Shown here in pieces: positions 23,096-36,700 of a stretch of DNA of 64,000 nucleotides. This DNA comes from Microbotryomycetes sp. JL201 (taxonomy: Eukaryota; Basidiomycota; Microbotryomycetes). The stretch lies in assembly GCA_033819885.1 (NCBI GenBank), contig JAQYUZ010000042.1:91087-155086 (forward strand). The letters are read 5' to 3'. Every line of letters starts with the position of its first letter. Position 1 is the stretch's first letter. The position numbers and the translations under genes are program-made. The notes below the pieces were generated by a model, which saw only the letters and a list, made by a program, of their open reading frames with translations, had not been told where the DNA came from and searched no databases.

Positions 23096-23804
23096 ATACA
23101 AGGACAAGGGAGTTTGGGCAGACACATTTATACAACTCTTTTAATCCGCACGATGTATATACCTCATCACCTACTGCATTGAACCTTGTCCTTGTTGTAA
23201 CGGTAAAGTTTGCCTTCCACCGCGAGGCTAGTACTCGGTCTGTTTGTTTTTCATGCACGTCAAGCGAAGCTACTGTGAGCCGTGCAATTCTCGTTGGTCC
23301 ATACAAAGCAATGAAGCATGCACTCTGTACCGCGATGTGTCACGTGGGCGACAAGAATCGGCGCTCATACACGGCATCACAGCCAAGACCATTTTTGTAT
23401 AGTGAATCGCTATTTGCGATAGTGTTTCGAAGAAAGCGTCATGTTCACGTGCATTATCACCCATCTTAGCGCATTTTGTCCAAACGGGGCTGGCCTTCGT
23501 CCGAGAGCGGCAGGAGGTGCGCGCGACAGCCGTGAAGGGCACCACGCAGACAAATACGGAGGAGGGTTGCGCCGGCGACAGCAAGACTTGGGCACACTCC
23601 TTCTTGTTCTCCTTCTTTCATCTCGCTGCCACCCTCCTCCGTCTCTCGTTCCCTTCTTTTACTTCTTCTTTCGCCACTCGACGCCGGCCGTTGACTGTGC
23701 AGGCCACTTTGTTTACCAGCTGGTTCTTTGTTTCTTTGGCTTGTTTTTCACTTTCACGCTCCAGCTGCTCCTTTCCAATCCACCTTATCGCCACGAACAA
23801 CAAC
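23096..23804. promoter_or_regulatory. Intergenic region with pyrimidine-rich leader before second beta-barrel gene
   Basis: 709 bp between the two secreted-protein genes. From about 23598 to 23770 the plus strand is rich in C/T (tccttcttgttctcc and similar runs), mirroring the tract before the first gene and suggesting a similar strong promoter or leader. A frame running across it (23517-24107) includes the real first exon but has no independent support. Confidence 0.45.
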
Positions 23805-24836
23805 ATGCTGTTCGACACGCTCCTTATCGCAGCTGGTCTGCTCGCCACTTCTGCCGCCGCATTGCCCGCAACCGTCATTGTCGAACGCCAAGCGTTGTCA
23901 TGCCGAGTCACGTCAGATTGTTCTGGAATGTCTTTGATCAGCAATTCTAAACCGTACTGCAACCCAAAATCAAAGCAGTGTCAATTGAGTGAGTTTCCCC
24001 CCCCCCCCCCAAGACGAAGTAATAGTGGTGGGACCACCCAGCACCCGATTGGGCAGGCTGAGCTAATACCTTTGGCTGCACAGACTGCTTGTCAGGCTAC
24101 ACGATGAATCCTTGGACCAAAGAATGCCAGAAAAACAAGGGAAAAACTACGACAACGACGAGCTCGGCCCCTCCCGCGTCAACGGCCGTGTCTTGCTCGG
24201 TCACTGCAGACTGTACAGCAGCCGGAACAACAATACCATATGGCGCCAATCGGTGGTGTGACTCGACTCGCAAAACTTGTTCTTGGCGCTGCGGATCAAA
24301 GTTTGTTCAGAGCGGTCAAACATGTGTGGCAAAAGCCCCCGGGACCAGTGCTCCTGCACAGCAAACCACCGTCGCGCCTCAACCTCAAACGACGGCGGCG
24401 GCGGCGACGACGACGACGACGTCTGCTCCTACGACTTCGAACGTTCCTCCGAGCACCGGTCCCGTTCAAACCTTTACCGGCTGGGCGACGTACTTTTGGC
24501 AAGGAGGCAACTATGGCAACTGCGGCATCATCAGTCAAGACACGGACAAAGTCATCGCTTTACCTACAAAGACTTATGCCAACGGTATTCACTGTGGCAA
24601 ACAAATCAAAGTAACCCGAAAGTCGACCGGGAAATCAATCATCGCGACCGTTAGAGACTCTTGTCCGACTTGTGTGACAAATACAAGCTTGGATTTGTCA
24701 TATGGAGCTTTTATCGAGTTGGCGACTGAAGAAGAGGGCATGGTCAGTGCGATTACCTTGTGACCGAGCTCGAGGCGTCTGCTGACGCTTAACCCATTCA
24801 ACGAAACAGGTCGAGATTTCGTGGTCTTGGGTTTAG
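23805..24836 (+). CDS. Secreted Cys-rich double-psi beta-barrel (RlpA/expansin-like) protein 2
   Basis: Exons 23805-23988, 24084-24742 and 24810-24836 give about 289 residues. A signal peptide (MLFDTLLIAAGLLATSAAAL) is followed by two Cys-rich repeats (ALSCRVTSDCSG and AVSCSVTADCTA, each with about six Cys), a Thr/Ala/Pro linker encoded by cgg/cga repeats near 24395-24425, and a C-terminal barrel domain. The barrel shows FTGWATYFWQGGNYGNCG, NGIHCGKQIKV, IATVRDSCPTC, SLDLSYGAFIEL and a final VEISWSWV. The Asp in RDSCPTC is the conserved acidic residue of the fold. The Cys-rich repeats could bind carbohydrate, but no named domain is certain. The last exon is 27 nt. Intron 1 holds a 14-C homopolymer at about 23997-24010. 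Confidence 0.87.
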
Positions 24837-25066
24837 TTTCGTCGTTGCTAGTACTGTTCTTTTGCACAATACACTGTCGTTACAGAGATCCTGTTCAAAC
24901 AGGCCACATTGTTACACACGTCTACAAAAAGCACGCTCCTGAAACAAATGCATCTGTACAAACAGCAAGGGGAGCAAGCTAGACAAATAAACGACAAGAA
25001 CAGAAAGTCTCACTCTGAAAATATGCTCTTTACGAAAAGTGTCTGTGAGCACGGACGCGAGAAGGT

Positions 25067-27368
25067 TCACGAGGGTCCTGGAGGGGCGTTGATCCACGTG
25101 CCATTGTTGAAGAATGCGACAGCCGCCCTCGTGAAATCGCCGCTTGTGCCGTCTTGCTGATAAGCCAATCTAAAATAGTGCGGCACGGACTCGTCAAACG
25201 AGTCGAGCGCGCTCATCGAGAAATTCGTCGCAGGTCCAGTGTAGCGCAAGACGTCATCTACGAGCAAAGCAAAACCGTCCCAACTGTTTGATATGGTCGA
25301 AGGAATGTCGCTCCACCAAATCGTAGTCTGACCTTGCGTAAAGTTTGTGGCCGTCGTGAGCCATGTCGGCAGATCTGAACCCAATGCGGCATCGCCCCGC
25401 AGATCAGACACCGTCTGCAAGATTGAATCGAATCCCCATCTTCCAACACCGTTGAGAAACATCCCGAGCAGGAAGCCTTGGAAAATGGCAGACGGTCTCG
25501 TCACGAACGCGCAACCGGGCATGAGGCAGATCCTAAACGAGATGAGGACTGAGCACCATTTCGGGTTTGGTCGCCACAAATAATACACTTACGCCGCAAT
25601 GTAGTGATGCAGCCGAAACTCGAGACCGGGTAGGGCCGTGCCAAGTACAGCCAAAACTGCTCCGCCAACAGCGTACCAAAAGAGGTAAAAGTAGAACCAT
25701 CCTGTGCGCCTGATGACGCGGATCTGGTTTACGATGCAAGCAACGAGGAACAAGACGAGCAAAATGACCGCCACGAGGCCGCCTGGTTGCTTCTGAATGT
25801 CGGACGCCGTCAATCGCTGCAATGGAATCCAGTCGAGGGATATCTACAGAGGCCAATGTCAACGTTGATTATATCGTCGCGCGCGAAAATTGAAACTGAC
25901 GTTGAACAAAGTGCCAAACCAGAACCCGGCCAGGTACCAGATCGTCTTTTCGAGCAAGGCGTATTCGAACGCGGGCGTGACCCATCGCCAACTGTGCCGC
26001 CAGAACGACTCGCCGACAAAGAGTGCCGGCAAGAAATTGCCAAAGCCCGTTGAAATATCGGCTGAGCAACCAGAACGATCAGAGAGTCGCAATTGCCTCA
26101 CCAGACATCGGACACTCACGAGGCATCGCTGACGGATCCGAGACGAGGACAATATGCCAAAAGCCGAGACAGAAGAGGGTCCAGAAGAATGCCTGAGGAG
26201 CAGGTCTGCCGAAAGAATGTATGAGTGGACTGCGAAGCGCAAACCGATCGATACTTGATCGAACGCACCGAACAAAGAACGAAAACACGGTCGACATGGC
26301 AACGTTGTAACCGAGGATCTCGTCTCGCAGGTCTTGGCAGCCTGACTGGCTGACTTGATCGATAAACCGATAACTTGAAGGAAAGGTACTGTCAAACGAG
26401 ACGCTCTTGACGCCATTGCGCTCTCCGCCCTGATACCCTGTAAACTCGCCGACAAGTTGTAATTGACCACAGCCGCCCTTCTTGTTGCCAAACAATCCAT
26501 GGTGGATTGCCGACGGGCAAATCCACGAGTCTGCGCGGTACGTGGCGAGATCGTCCATGCCTCCGACGACGAGGGATTGGTACACAAGGAGCTGGTCTCC
26601 GACGGCGCGATTGTTGAGCAGCTCGACAGACAGCGTCTGACTCGGGCATCTGAACGTGAATGTGTAGTTGGAGAATGGAGCGCAGGACGTTCCGTTCATG
26701 CCACACTCGTCGTTGCGGTACCAGTAGCTCGTGTCTGCGACGATAAACGTTGGTGTGCCGACGTTTGTCGAGGACGTGAAGAATGACGCGCGCACGAGAA
26801 AGATGAAGCCGAGCAGCCATGCGAGCAAGAACAAGGGCGTGATGAGCCTACGTCTACGCTGGACAGGTTCGAGCTTTGTGTCGAGCCAAGTCTCTATTTT
26901 TGGGAGCCAAGGTTTGACTCTTTTCTCGATGACGGCAGGCGACGGCCCTCGCATGTACAACAAGAACCTGCCGAGCCATTTTGGTTTGTGTGTGGCGATC
27001 TGCGTCAAGCAGCGGTTCAGGCGCAGCGCGTCTGGCGTCACCGCGGCGTACCCGACTGTGCCAGGAGGCGACTGCGGACTCGGTGTGCCCGTAGATCCAC
27101 GCTTAGAGTCGAACGAGAGCCTTGTCCACCTCTTTGTGTCAAACCCGATCGCGTGGCGTTTCTGGCGGCGCGCTTCGTCGTTTGTCGCGCCTCTTTCGCC
27201 TGCGACAGAGGGCTTGAGCTCGTACGAGTCGTCGGGGGATGTGATTCCGTAATCTGACGACGAGTACTCGCTGTCGTTGCGCGCGTGCTGCGCCTGCATC
27301 GTCCGCGGCGCGTGGCCGAGCTCGAGCGCGTGCCACAGTTCGCGCTCACGGCGGCTATCGGTGGCCAT
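25067..27368 (-). CDS. LCCL-domain multi-pass membrane protein
   Basis: This protein of about 680 residues has five exons, starting at the ATG at 27368. The N-terminal 170 residues are hydrophilic and phospho-site rich. A transmembrane segment (TPLFLLAWLLGFIFLVRASF) is followed by a luminal/extracellular LCCL domain: YWYRNDECGMNGTSC, FTFRCPSQTLSVELLNN, YRADSWICPSAIHHGLFGNK, GGCGQLQLVGEF and FDSTFPSSYRF. A set of about seven hydrophobic helices follows, including FFWTLFCLGFWHIVLV, WYLAGFWFGTLFN, VAVILLVLFLVACIV and YFYLFWYAVGGAVLAVLG. This is the standard architecture of uncharacterised fungal LCCL membrane proteins. The ending WINAPPGPS follows a soluble domain with several N-glycosylation sequons. 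Ligand and localisation are unknown. It lies just downstream of CSF1 on the same strand. Confidence 0.85.
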
Positions 27369-27720
27369 TGCGCACGCTCACCGCGCCTCTTGACACGCCA
27401 ACGACAGCTTGCGCGTGCGCTATCTCGAGCAGCAAGGGCGACAGGGCAGGACGACAACCTGCGCGAGGCCCGAGCGCCGCCTGCGCTGCGGAGTTTTGCA
27501 AATTTAATAAACAAGCATGCACAAATCACACTGGCCGGTCAAGCTCAGCAACACGACTTGGTCACAGCCGCGTCGAGTACTTTACAATCTGCGACAGTCG
27601 TACGACCTCGCGACTGCCAAGACACACGCCGAGGCTCGGCCTGGGTTCACTACAACACTAGCAACAACAACAACAAAAGCAGACGAATCAAACAAGCACA
27701 GACAAAGCTTGGAATCATTC
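27369..27720. other. Spacer between CSF1 and LCCL gene
   Basis: 352 bp, the promoter of the LCCL gene plus the CSF1 3' untranslated region. It contains A-rich simple sequence near 27660-27700 (caacaacaacaacaaaa). No gene is seen. Confidence 0.5.
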
Positions 27721-30700
27721 CTAGGACGTTGGCCGTTTGCCAGTTAATTTCTGGCGAGCAAGCTGCGTTTGATACCTGTCAAGAGCCGACCGGTCAGCAA
27801 TTCACCTGGGGAAACTCGGCAGCGGCGCGCGCGATGGGCTCACGTCGACGACAATGCGATCAATAGTTCCTCGAGAGGACTGCTGACGCCCGTGTGGATC
27901 CATGCCGGGAAACGATCACGCTGCAGGCCGATCCATTCCAACGGTGGCGTCGCTGAAGGAAGGAGACGCGGGCAAATTCATGTCAGCGCCATCGGTACCT
28001 CACACTGGAAATGTAACAAGCTCACCATCGCCCAGTAATGTCAGCTTTGGTTGATGGACGTGCATCTCGACAGCTTCAAACTCGAGCGGACCGCTGTCGC
28101 CGGTAGCTGCTTGAACAAGTGGCGTCTGCAAACAAGCACCACCTCAGTCAACTATGAACATTAGGGAGAGCTCAGTCAGATTCACTCACCGGCCTCATGC
28201 TGACGACACTCTGCTTAGCAGCTGGCAACTCGGCCTCGGTCACTGTGCGACTGGCGAGATCAGACTCTTCCGTTGCTTGATCAGTCTCGAGCGGCGGATT
28301 GACAGGTCGAGACGCCGGCTCAGCGTAGAGAGACGTCGTCTTGGCTGTAGAATTGACGCGGTCCATGTGGCGCTGGTACCGTTGCGCCAGAGTGCCGAGG
28401 TTGCGAAGAAGGGCGTACTGCACAACAGCAAAACGGTCAATTTTCCGTCTCACAACAAAATTGATCAGCGCGCACATTGAGAGCAAGATCGACTTGTCCA
28501 CGAAAGTCCATGGTAAATCTGTGGCGCAATCGCTTAGAGCCAGCCTGTTGCGTCGAAGCCATCGACACTTCGGTCGTGCCGATTTTGAAAATATTGCGCT
28601 CTGTCGATGTCCTGAACAGCTCGTACCAGTCTCCAGTCGTATACGATGTTTCGTTTGCAGGCGAGATCTTGCGGTGGCTGACTTTGCGGATCGACTGGAG
28701 CGGCCCGAACTCAGATCACAAGTTCGAGCTGTGAGGCGTAGAATCCACTCACGAAGAAGCCCAAGAAAAGATGCAAGTCTCGTCGGATGACCTGATCCTG
28801 ATCAACGCCTCGCTCGAGCCGCGCTTTAATGTCGCCTCCTGCGTCCAATCGAAACACCTCGCCATCGTTGAAGTGATCTGGAAAAATGGCAATTCGAATT
28901 CGAGCGAGCTCGATCTGGAGTCGGTTCAGGATTCTGACGGGACACTCGGCGCCGAGAGGTCCTTGCTTGTCATCGTCATGAGCAAGCTTGGACGCAACGG
29001 CCGCGACAACGTATTCGTTCTTCTTGGCGACAGCAGGACGAGGCGGCAAGCCGGCACTGGCCAGCGTCTGATCGGCAAGAGTTGCCTTTTCCTCCATCAA
29101 CGCTTGTACTCGCTTGGACAAGCCGATCACAGTTGGAATGGTCGAGGTCGTTGTGATGATATTGAACGAGCCCATTTTGACGTCAAAAGCGAGCAGCAAC
29201 TTGGGTTCGTCGCCCGTCGCCGAAGACCAGTCATCACTAACGACAATCGCGATAGGGTCGGCGTCAATCACGAGCAGCTTGTGAAACTCGTACTCGAGCG
29301 AGGCAACAATCTGGCCCACGCCGATTTGGATTTGAAGCTGTGAGAAATCGAGCGATCAGCGCAGAACGAGGCAGTCGCGCCCGCGCTCTTCGAGCTTACA
29401 AGGTCGCTGTCAGACACAGGATCGGCATTCGGGCTGTCGCGCAGGCGGGTCGAAAACATGACGCCGTCAATTGATAACGAGCCACCTGCTCGGCCCTGAC
29501 CGCCCAGCTCGAGCTTTTTGATGCCAGTCGTAAACTCTCTCGACTCGCCTTGCACCCAGCGCAATCGACTCGTGACAGCGTCGGCCACAAAGTTGAACCT
29601 GCCGATTGCCTGGCCCACATCGCAGAGCAACCGAAGTTTGGTGATGCGAGCTTGAACGATTGTTTGCACGTTCGACGAAGCAGTTTGTGCCGAAGTTGGT
29701 TCTCGTTCGGATGGCCTGGGCTTTGTCGATCCATCCTTTTTGACATCGAGAGCGAGGTCCATCCGGTCGAGCCAAACAGCTTTGAGACAGAGCCAGTCTT
29801 GCAGGTGGCGGAAGTTGACCTCGGCGCTCAAGTCAGGTACGTCAATGACGGCGGACACTTGGCCCTGGGCTTCGGCAAAGGGATCTCGAGCGCCTTGGAA
29901 AGTGATGGAAGTCGACATGCCTTTTGCTTCCGCTAACAGACAATCTTCCGGAGAGAAAGAGTGACGCAGGCCGGCGGCAACTCCGTCAACGCGCATGGAG
30001 AACTCGGCAGTTTTGACGTCAGGAGTGAGCACGAGCAGAAACCCGCCGCTTTCCCACGTCAGACGAGCCGTGACTTCTGCTGCTGGCAGACAACTGATCT
30101 CGAGACGAGACTGGTCAACTTTGAGACTGATGCTGATGCGCAGGCGCCGCAGAGCTGCCGGCGGATTTGTCGAAACAGAGTGGCCGTGGACGCTGACGCG
30201 AGACAGTAACGCAGCTTCCTCGTACGGCACCGTCGACGGTGACGGCGGAGCAGTAGCGGAGCTCGGTTGGAGCGCGCGACGCTTGAGCTGACCGGCGACA
30301 TCGGATATGAAAGGTAAGAGTGACGGTCTCAGCGTGTTGTTGCTTGCGTGTATCTTGGCGTCAATGTGGACTCGAACCTCAGTGCCATCTTTTGGATCGA
30401 TGAATTCGGCCCAGATGGACAACTTTGGGAGTCGAACCACGTCTGAAGCAGGCAATGACGCGTCGGCCGTCGAAGAGGGCGCAGAGTGTGTGAGATTACG
30501 CAGCAGGTCTTCGTGCAGCGAGCGACCACGTCGATGATGCTGTGGCCGCTGTGTTTGATGAAGCGGTGTGGCAGCCTTGACGGTCTCGGCTCGGGCGGAG
30601 TGGAACCTGATCGTGCCGCTTTCAAATTCGAATGTCGCCTGCACAGACTTTGGCCCGCCCTCGAAAGACAGCGATGCTGAGCGTGACGGGGCGGGCGTTG

Positions 30701-33700
30701 GCTGCGGCGTAGGTGGAACATCGGCGCCAATCGAGAACTTGGCGAACCGCTCGTGGCTGAGCTCGTACACGTCGATAAGAGACAAGGCGTACGCGACGAC
30801 TGAAGGAACAAGGTCGACTTCGAGCCCGGACACTTGCGAGTGTACAAGCACAGGTCCATGGCTCGGCGATCTGACTGTCGACTTCATCTCGGGCAGGACG
30901 ATCCGATTCATCGTATCGTGCGTCCCCGGAGTAAAGTCTTTCGCGCGGCTCTGGTCGAATGACTTGACGAAGTAAAAGCCAAAATTTGTTGCACGTGCGT
31001 AGCCTGCCGACCCTTTCTGTGCCGCAAAGCGCAAATCGGGCAATGCCATCAGAAACGCTGGTCTTTTGCCGCTCGACCTGCTGACATTCGACTGTCGCTC
31101 AGGCATCGCGATCGTGCCTTCGCTTAGCGGGATGGCGATGCCAACGTCACGCATCTCTAGTGACAGAATGCACCTCGCCAGCCACGACATGGCGCTCTTG
31201 TCCGACTCGTCGTTACCGAGCTCGTCGAATGTCTGAACAACGCGCTCCTGAATGGCAGTGACGGTATCCTTGCGTGTAGCTCGACGGACTTGTACCTCGT
31301 GCATGTAGAAGTCGACGAGATCGCCCAGCGCTTCAATCGCTGTCGGCTGTAGTACCGCATGAGTCCTCGTCACTCGGACGTGAAGGTGTGGCGTCTCGTC
31401 AGTTTCATGCATAGATGTAGCGGGAAGGTCGGGCAAATGAATTGTGGCGTTGCTTGCAGACACATCCAAGCGGAAGAAAGCCAAGCGATTCGACCATTCT
31501 GATGATTGCGCGCGTTCGGCGTGTTCGACATTTTGCGTAAGCGACAGGCCGAGGTTCTGGACCGAGGTGGACCATTGCATATCAGAGGACGGCGTAGAGC
31601 CTCGAGAGCTTGCTCGCCCTTCGAGGAGCTCAGCCTCAAACCATTGTGTCGCGTGCGGTCCTTTCACGCCCACTCTCAGTCCACGCAAAGCCACGCGGCC
31701 TTCCCAAGCGATTGAAGAAGACGCATTCTCGGCACCATTGTTCTGCACTACGACTTCCGCCTGCGCTTTGGACGATTGATTACTCTTGGACTTGAAAGCG
31801 AGCAGCAATTCATCGAGCTCCTTGGCAAAATGTTCGTGGACAGTCAGGAAGTTGTCGACGATGCCCATGGTCAGCTTGACGGCTACCGAATCAATTGTGG
31901 CCAAAACCTTGACCGTGCGGCAAGGTAAACCGTCCAATTGAGCTGACACGCGAACGACTGGCAAGTGGAAGGCAGTCTCGGGCGGTGCCGCTGTCGTTTG
32001 GCATGCATTCGACCCGATGATCGGCACAAATCGCAGTCGTTGAGCGCCCACGTGAAATCCGAGCTCGATTGGTGGTAATGGCGAAGCTTGAGTAGGGGCA
32101 CGTCGCGCAAAGAACGAGATGTTACTGACGAAGTACCCAACTTGAAGCGTCGGAATCGCCTGAGCCTCGAGTGCGATATGTGGAATGACGAGCTCGCCAT
32201 TGATAGCTGCGCTGTCCAACAGATTGGACAGTGATTGATGCTGCGCCACCTGCGCTGCTTGTTCGTCGATTCGCGTGGGCATGACATTGTCTTGCAGCCC
32301 CGCACGGAGTTCGCTGAGCAACGAATCGTACTCTGGCATCGCTGTCGTCTTCCACTTCTCGACGAATCTGGCAGTATGAGCCGTCACTCAGCGACAGCTG
32401 CGTACCTTCAACGCTGCCATCGCGACTCACTCAAGTGTTCTGACTGCCTCTCGTGGGACGCGCACATGCAAGCTGCGCATCGCCATGGTCGGACGAAGCC
32501 GGGGTGGATCTGCCGTAGCAGCTCGATTTACAGAATAGTCGCCGCCGGCATCAATGAGAAGATGGAGCTGCTGCAAGTCACCCGAGAGCAAAAGGTGATG
32601 CCGAGAGTTTTCGTTCTCATGAGCCGTCAAGTCGAGCTGACCGATAGAGACCCCGCTGTTTGTTTGAAGATGCTGAATTGTCGTCCGGCCGTCCGTCCAT
32701 AAGCTTCGCTCCAGTGCGCATGCAGTGGAAACAAAGAAATGTGAGACTAGCGTGTTCACTTCAAGGTCTTCAGCTGTAGCGCGTGCCGAAAGGTGTCGAA
32801 TGCCGATAGATGCGTCGACTTCGATGCTGGGCATCCGAGACAGGACATCAGCAGCAGTCGAAACCTCGGGTGTTACAGCTTGCTGAACGCTTTGCTGTAA
32901 CGCAAGTTGCTTCTTGGCCAACGTCTGCGAAAATTGAGTGATCTTGCGCTCAAAGGTCAGGCGAACTTTGGCGATGTGGCGAATGAGGACCATGAGGTCC
33001 CGGTTGACACTGGTGTCAACTTCGTGCAAAGTCGAGCGACATTTGACTTGGATCTGATCATCAGGGTTTCTCCTGCCGGAGGAAGAAACGAAAGTCTCGA
33101 ACGGCCCAAACGCAAGATAGTTTTGAGACTCTTCACCGATCCAGAACCGCGATTGAGCTTGACCGGAGCGCCACTCGAATGCGATGGGCTTGTTTATGGT
33201 TAGTTCGGCTGATGGAGCGAACGCACTGGCGCTAGTAGCCGTCCTTGTCTGCATCCCAAACAGGGCTGCAACGATTGTCGATCGGGCAAGATCGTCCGTA
33301 TCAATTCCCCAATTCTGCCACCTTTCAAAAATGTTGACAACGTCCAGATAGAGCCCGTCAATGGTTGTGGACGCTTCAATCGATTCCATGTTGTGCTCGA
33401 CACGATGACCAGCAGAACGGAGGCAGTGGCGCAGCTGATGCAACGCCTTCCAGCTGTCGTCGGAGCGCAGGTTTTGTCGTGAATACAGATACGAAGCCCT
33501 GACAAGAAATGTTGGAAATGAGCCAATTGCTGCCTGTTGCGACGCTGTCGCGATGCTCCAAACAAGCCTGCGCTCGAACAATTTCTTTTGCGCGCGACGT
33601 TCGGCCAAAGGTCCAAAAATGTCGTGCACGACACGCCATGCCCAAACGGTGCCGATGACGATCTCTGCTGCCTCGTCAACGAAATCAAGTCGAGCATCAC

Positions 33701-36700
33701 CGCCTTGCAGGCTGATCATGGCACGCGACCCATTGAACGCGAGGTGAGCCGAGCACGGACCGATGGCGAGATCAAGCGTTGTTGGTCGCTCTCGTTCGCG
33801 CTGTTCGATGACAGGTAGAGCATGTATATGGCGACCCAGCGTATTCGTCGGCGGAGGATTGAACACTTGCAAACGCGTTTTGCCGGCTTGACCTGAAAAC
33901 TTGCGTTCGAGAATCAATGGTGGCATCGGCATTGAGGGTTCATCAACGCCCCCGAAGCCGTCTTCCGTTTGATGGCAAGTGAATTGGATATCTTCGATCG
34001 AAAGGCGGACGGTGCAGAGCACAGTGGATCCGGCCGAATCTGTTCCTGGCACCTTCGCGCGCTCCCGGATCGACATTGCATCTTCAGGTCGTAATACATC
34101 CTGAATCGAGTCGATATACATTGCCGGAAGCGTGGCTCTAACTTCTAGATCGCTGTACCGAAGGATTGGGACTTTGCCTTGTGAAGAGACGTAATCGTCG
34201 TAAATGTCGTCGAGGCATCGCTCAAAGTCTCGTTCCTGCACATTGTTCTGCTCAGCTGTCGTTTAGCATTCGGTTCGAATCAACGCACCTCTTTGAGTCG
34301 GTCCAAGACGTCTGCACCAACCTGCGCTGACACTGGAGTGAGGACAAACCGCAAAGGCCTGCGGGACGTCAAGTCCACTGCAGTGCGGGAGACAGGCTTC
34401 GTGAATGCCGGAGAGCCGAACGCGCTGAGACGATCATGCAGAGCCGCAGTCTTTCGTCGATCGTCTGAGCCCGGTCTTTGATGAAGGTCCGGGTGGTGCG
34501 AAGGAGGGGGTAGTCGGCGGAATGTCGGTCGATCGGGCAGTACAACGTCCGGTGCCCTTTCACAAAGCCTAAGCACGGCGCCGTATGAGCTAAAGCGATC
34601 GCCGTGTTGAGTCCAGCTTGGCAAATTTCGAAGAGGGTCGCCAGAGTCTGAGACAGCCGCAAACTTAGTGGCGAGCGTTCGCTTCACAACATCAGTCGCA
34701 CTCACCGTCATCAACAACGGATGCAAAGGAGTCATCTTCGGACTCGTCTCCGTCTTCCTGGTCACTACCTGACCCGTCAGCTTCCGTTGCTCCAGCCTCG
34801 GAGGCTGCGAGCGAAGAAGTCTTTTTCGCGCGACGCTCGTGCGCCAGAAGCGGCTCTTGCAGCGCCGCAAGATAGAGATAGCCGATCATGCCTGACTCTA
34901 TAGGCATGCGTCAGTGCAAAAAAAAAAAAAATGGGTAGCCACGTGCAGTGTGGACTGACTTGGCCTTTCACTGCCGTAAATGAATGGGCACCTTCTCGTG
35001 AGTACGTCCTGAGACTCGATGAATGATTTCTGCTTCGCTGCCTTTTCTTGCCACTGCGAGCTAGATAGTCCAACGGCGAGCGAGAAATCTGCCTCCACCG
35101 AGGCCACTTCCATCCACGGGGCAGCTTTCCCAAACAACGGAGCTAATGCGCGAACCATCAAGCTTGGAACCTCGACCGCCACGTGTTGTAAGAACGGAGC
35201 TTCTGCCAAATCGTCAAACTTGATCGATACTCCCTCTCCAATCTCGAGCTGAATCGCAGTACTCTGGCCTTTGATGGCGAGGTCGATTGCCACTATGTCG
35301 ACCGTAAGGAACGTCGCGTCGGGGTCGAGTACAACCTCATAATCCGGAGGCAGAGAATTGTCTTTGTCGGCGAAATTGTACCCAATGGCGTTGGCAGCGC
35401 GAGCGAGACTTTGGAGGAGCGTAGGAGGGACACTGCCGATGATCTTACCCAAGTAGAACGACCAGATGCACATGTAGGTCGCTGTTCTCGGCTGTGGACC
35501 GAACAAGCGGTTCGCAGTCACTTCCAAGCCTGTGTCAAATTGTCAGTTCGGGTCCTACCTGCACTGGGAATACGTTCACCTTGAACTCGGATACATTCAG
35601 ATTGTTGGGCCGTGAAAGGCTGACCCAGAAATATGTCAATTTCAGGAGCGTCCAGGATCCGGAAAGGCTCAATGTTGACCGCGAGTTCTGGAAGCGCTTC
35701 GTCAGCAAGCGCTCAGAGAGCGAAACTCCGCAGTAGACTGACCCATGAAGTAGTCGTGGTTCCTCAAGTCCACTTGCATGTGCGGGAGCAAAACGGCTAC
35801 TGCAGACCGGCAATCGTAGATTTCTGGACGCGAAAAAGGCTAACTTCAGCTCCCGCTCCGGAAGCCGAATCACAGGCTCGGACCTACCTTGAGGCAGTAG
35901 CAATGTGCCATTGCAGAGGTCCAAAGTCATGAGCACTTCAAAGACGTCCGTCTTTTCGGGTCGCCACTTGAGCTCCAACGGGTCGCCTTGTATGTCTCGC
36001 TCATGCCTGTGCCGATACTCCTCCAGCGTCACAAAGTGTGTGAAAGTGCCAAAGTAATTGTCCCGGAACTGTCGAGCGCCGATAAGCCGGGCACTGCACC
36101 GAATGATGAATACCACTCACATTGAACATGTGTCTGATCATCCAGCCAACGGCTTTGAAGATTACATCGTGGCATCGCACATTAAGCTCAAGTCGTTCAA
36201 TGTTGTCGGGGTGTGCTTCGGCGTAGAAACGATATTTGCCATCGAGCGTCAATTCGGGCGTCGTGGCGAATTTGGCAGAGCGGTCGGTCAAGAAAGCTGC
36301 ATGTGTGTTCCATTCTGGCAACGACATGGCTAGCTCGAGATCAAATGCCTGTAGAACAACAGTGTCAGCCCTCCGCATGGCTCTGAAGGCTGGTATGAAT
36401 CACTTGCCGATAAGCCGAAATGGACCTCTGAGCAAGCCATGCGGTACTTATCAGACGGGATCACCACATGTGAGTCCAACAATGGACCCTGTGCGATCAA
36501 AAATGTGTTGTCTGCGATTTCGGTCGGGTTGTTGATGATGTTGTGGTCGTTGACGTACAGCCTAAGCTTGTAGTCGGTCACCTTGACGTCAAGCTGATAC
36601 GTGAATGGCACGAAGTGCTCATAATCTCCTGGCGGTCCGCTTGTCCAATCCTTTGCTACATCTGTCAACAGCGTGATGTGGTCGCGCAGCAAGAACACGT

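Noticed and set aside
34255-34300. tRNA-like B-box (ggttcgaatca)
   Set aside because: It falls inside CSF1, lacks the final CC of the box, and no A-box or acceptor stem could be matched. No convincing tRNA was found anywhere in the window.
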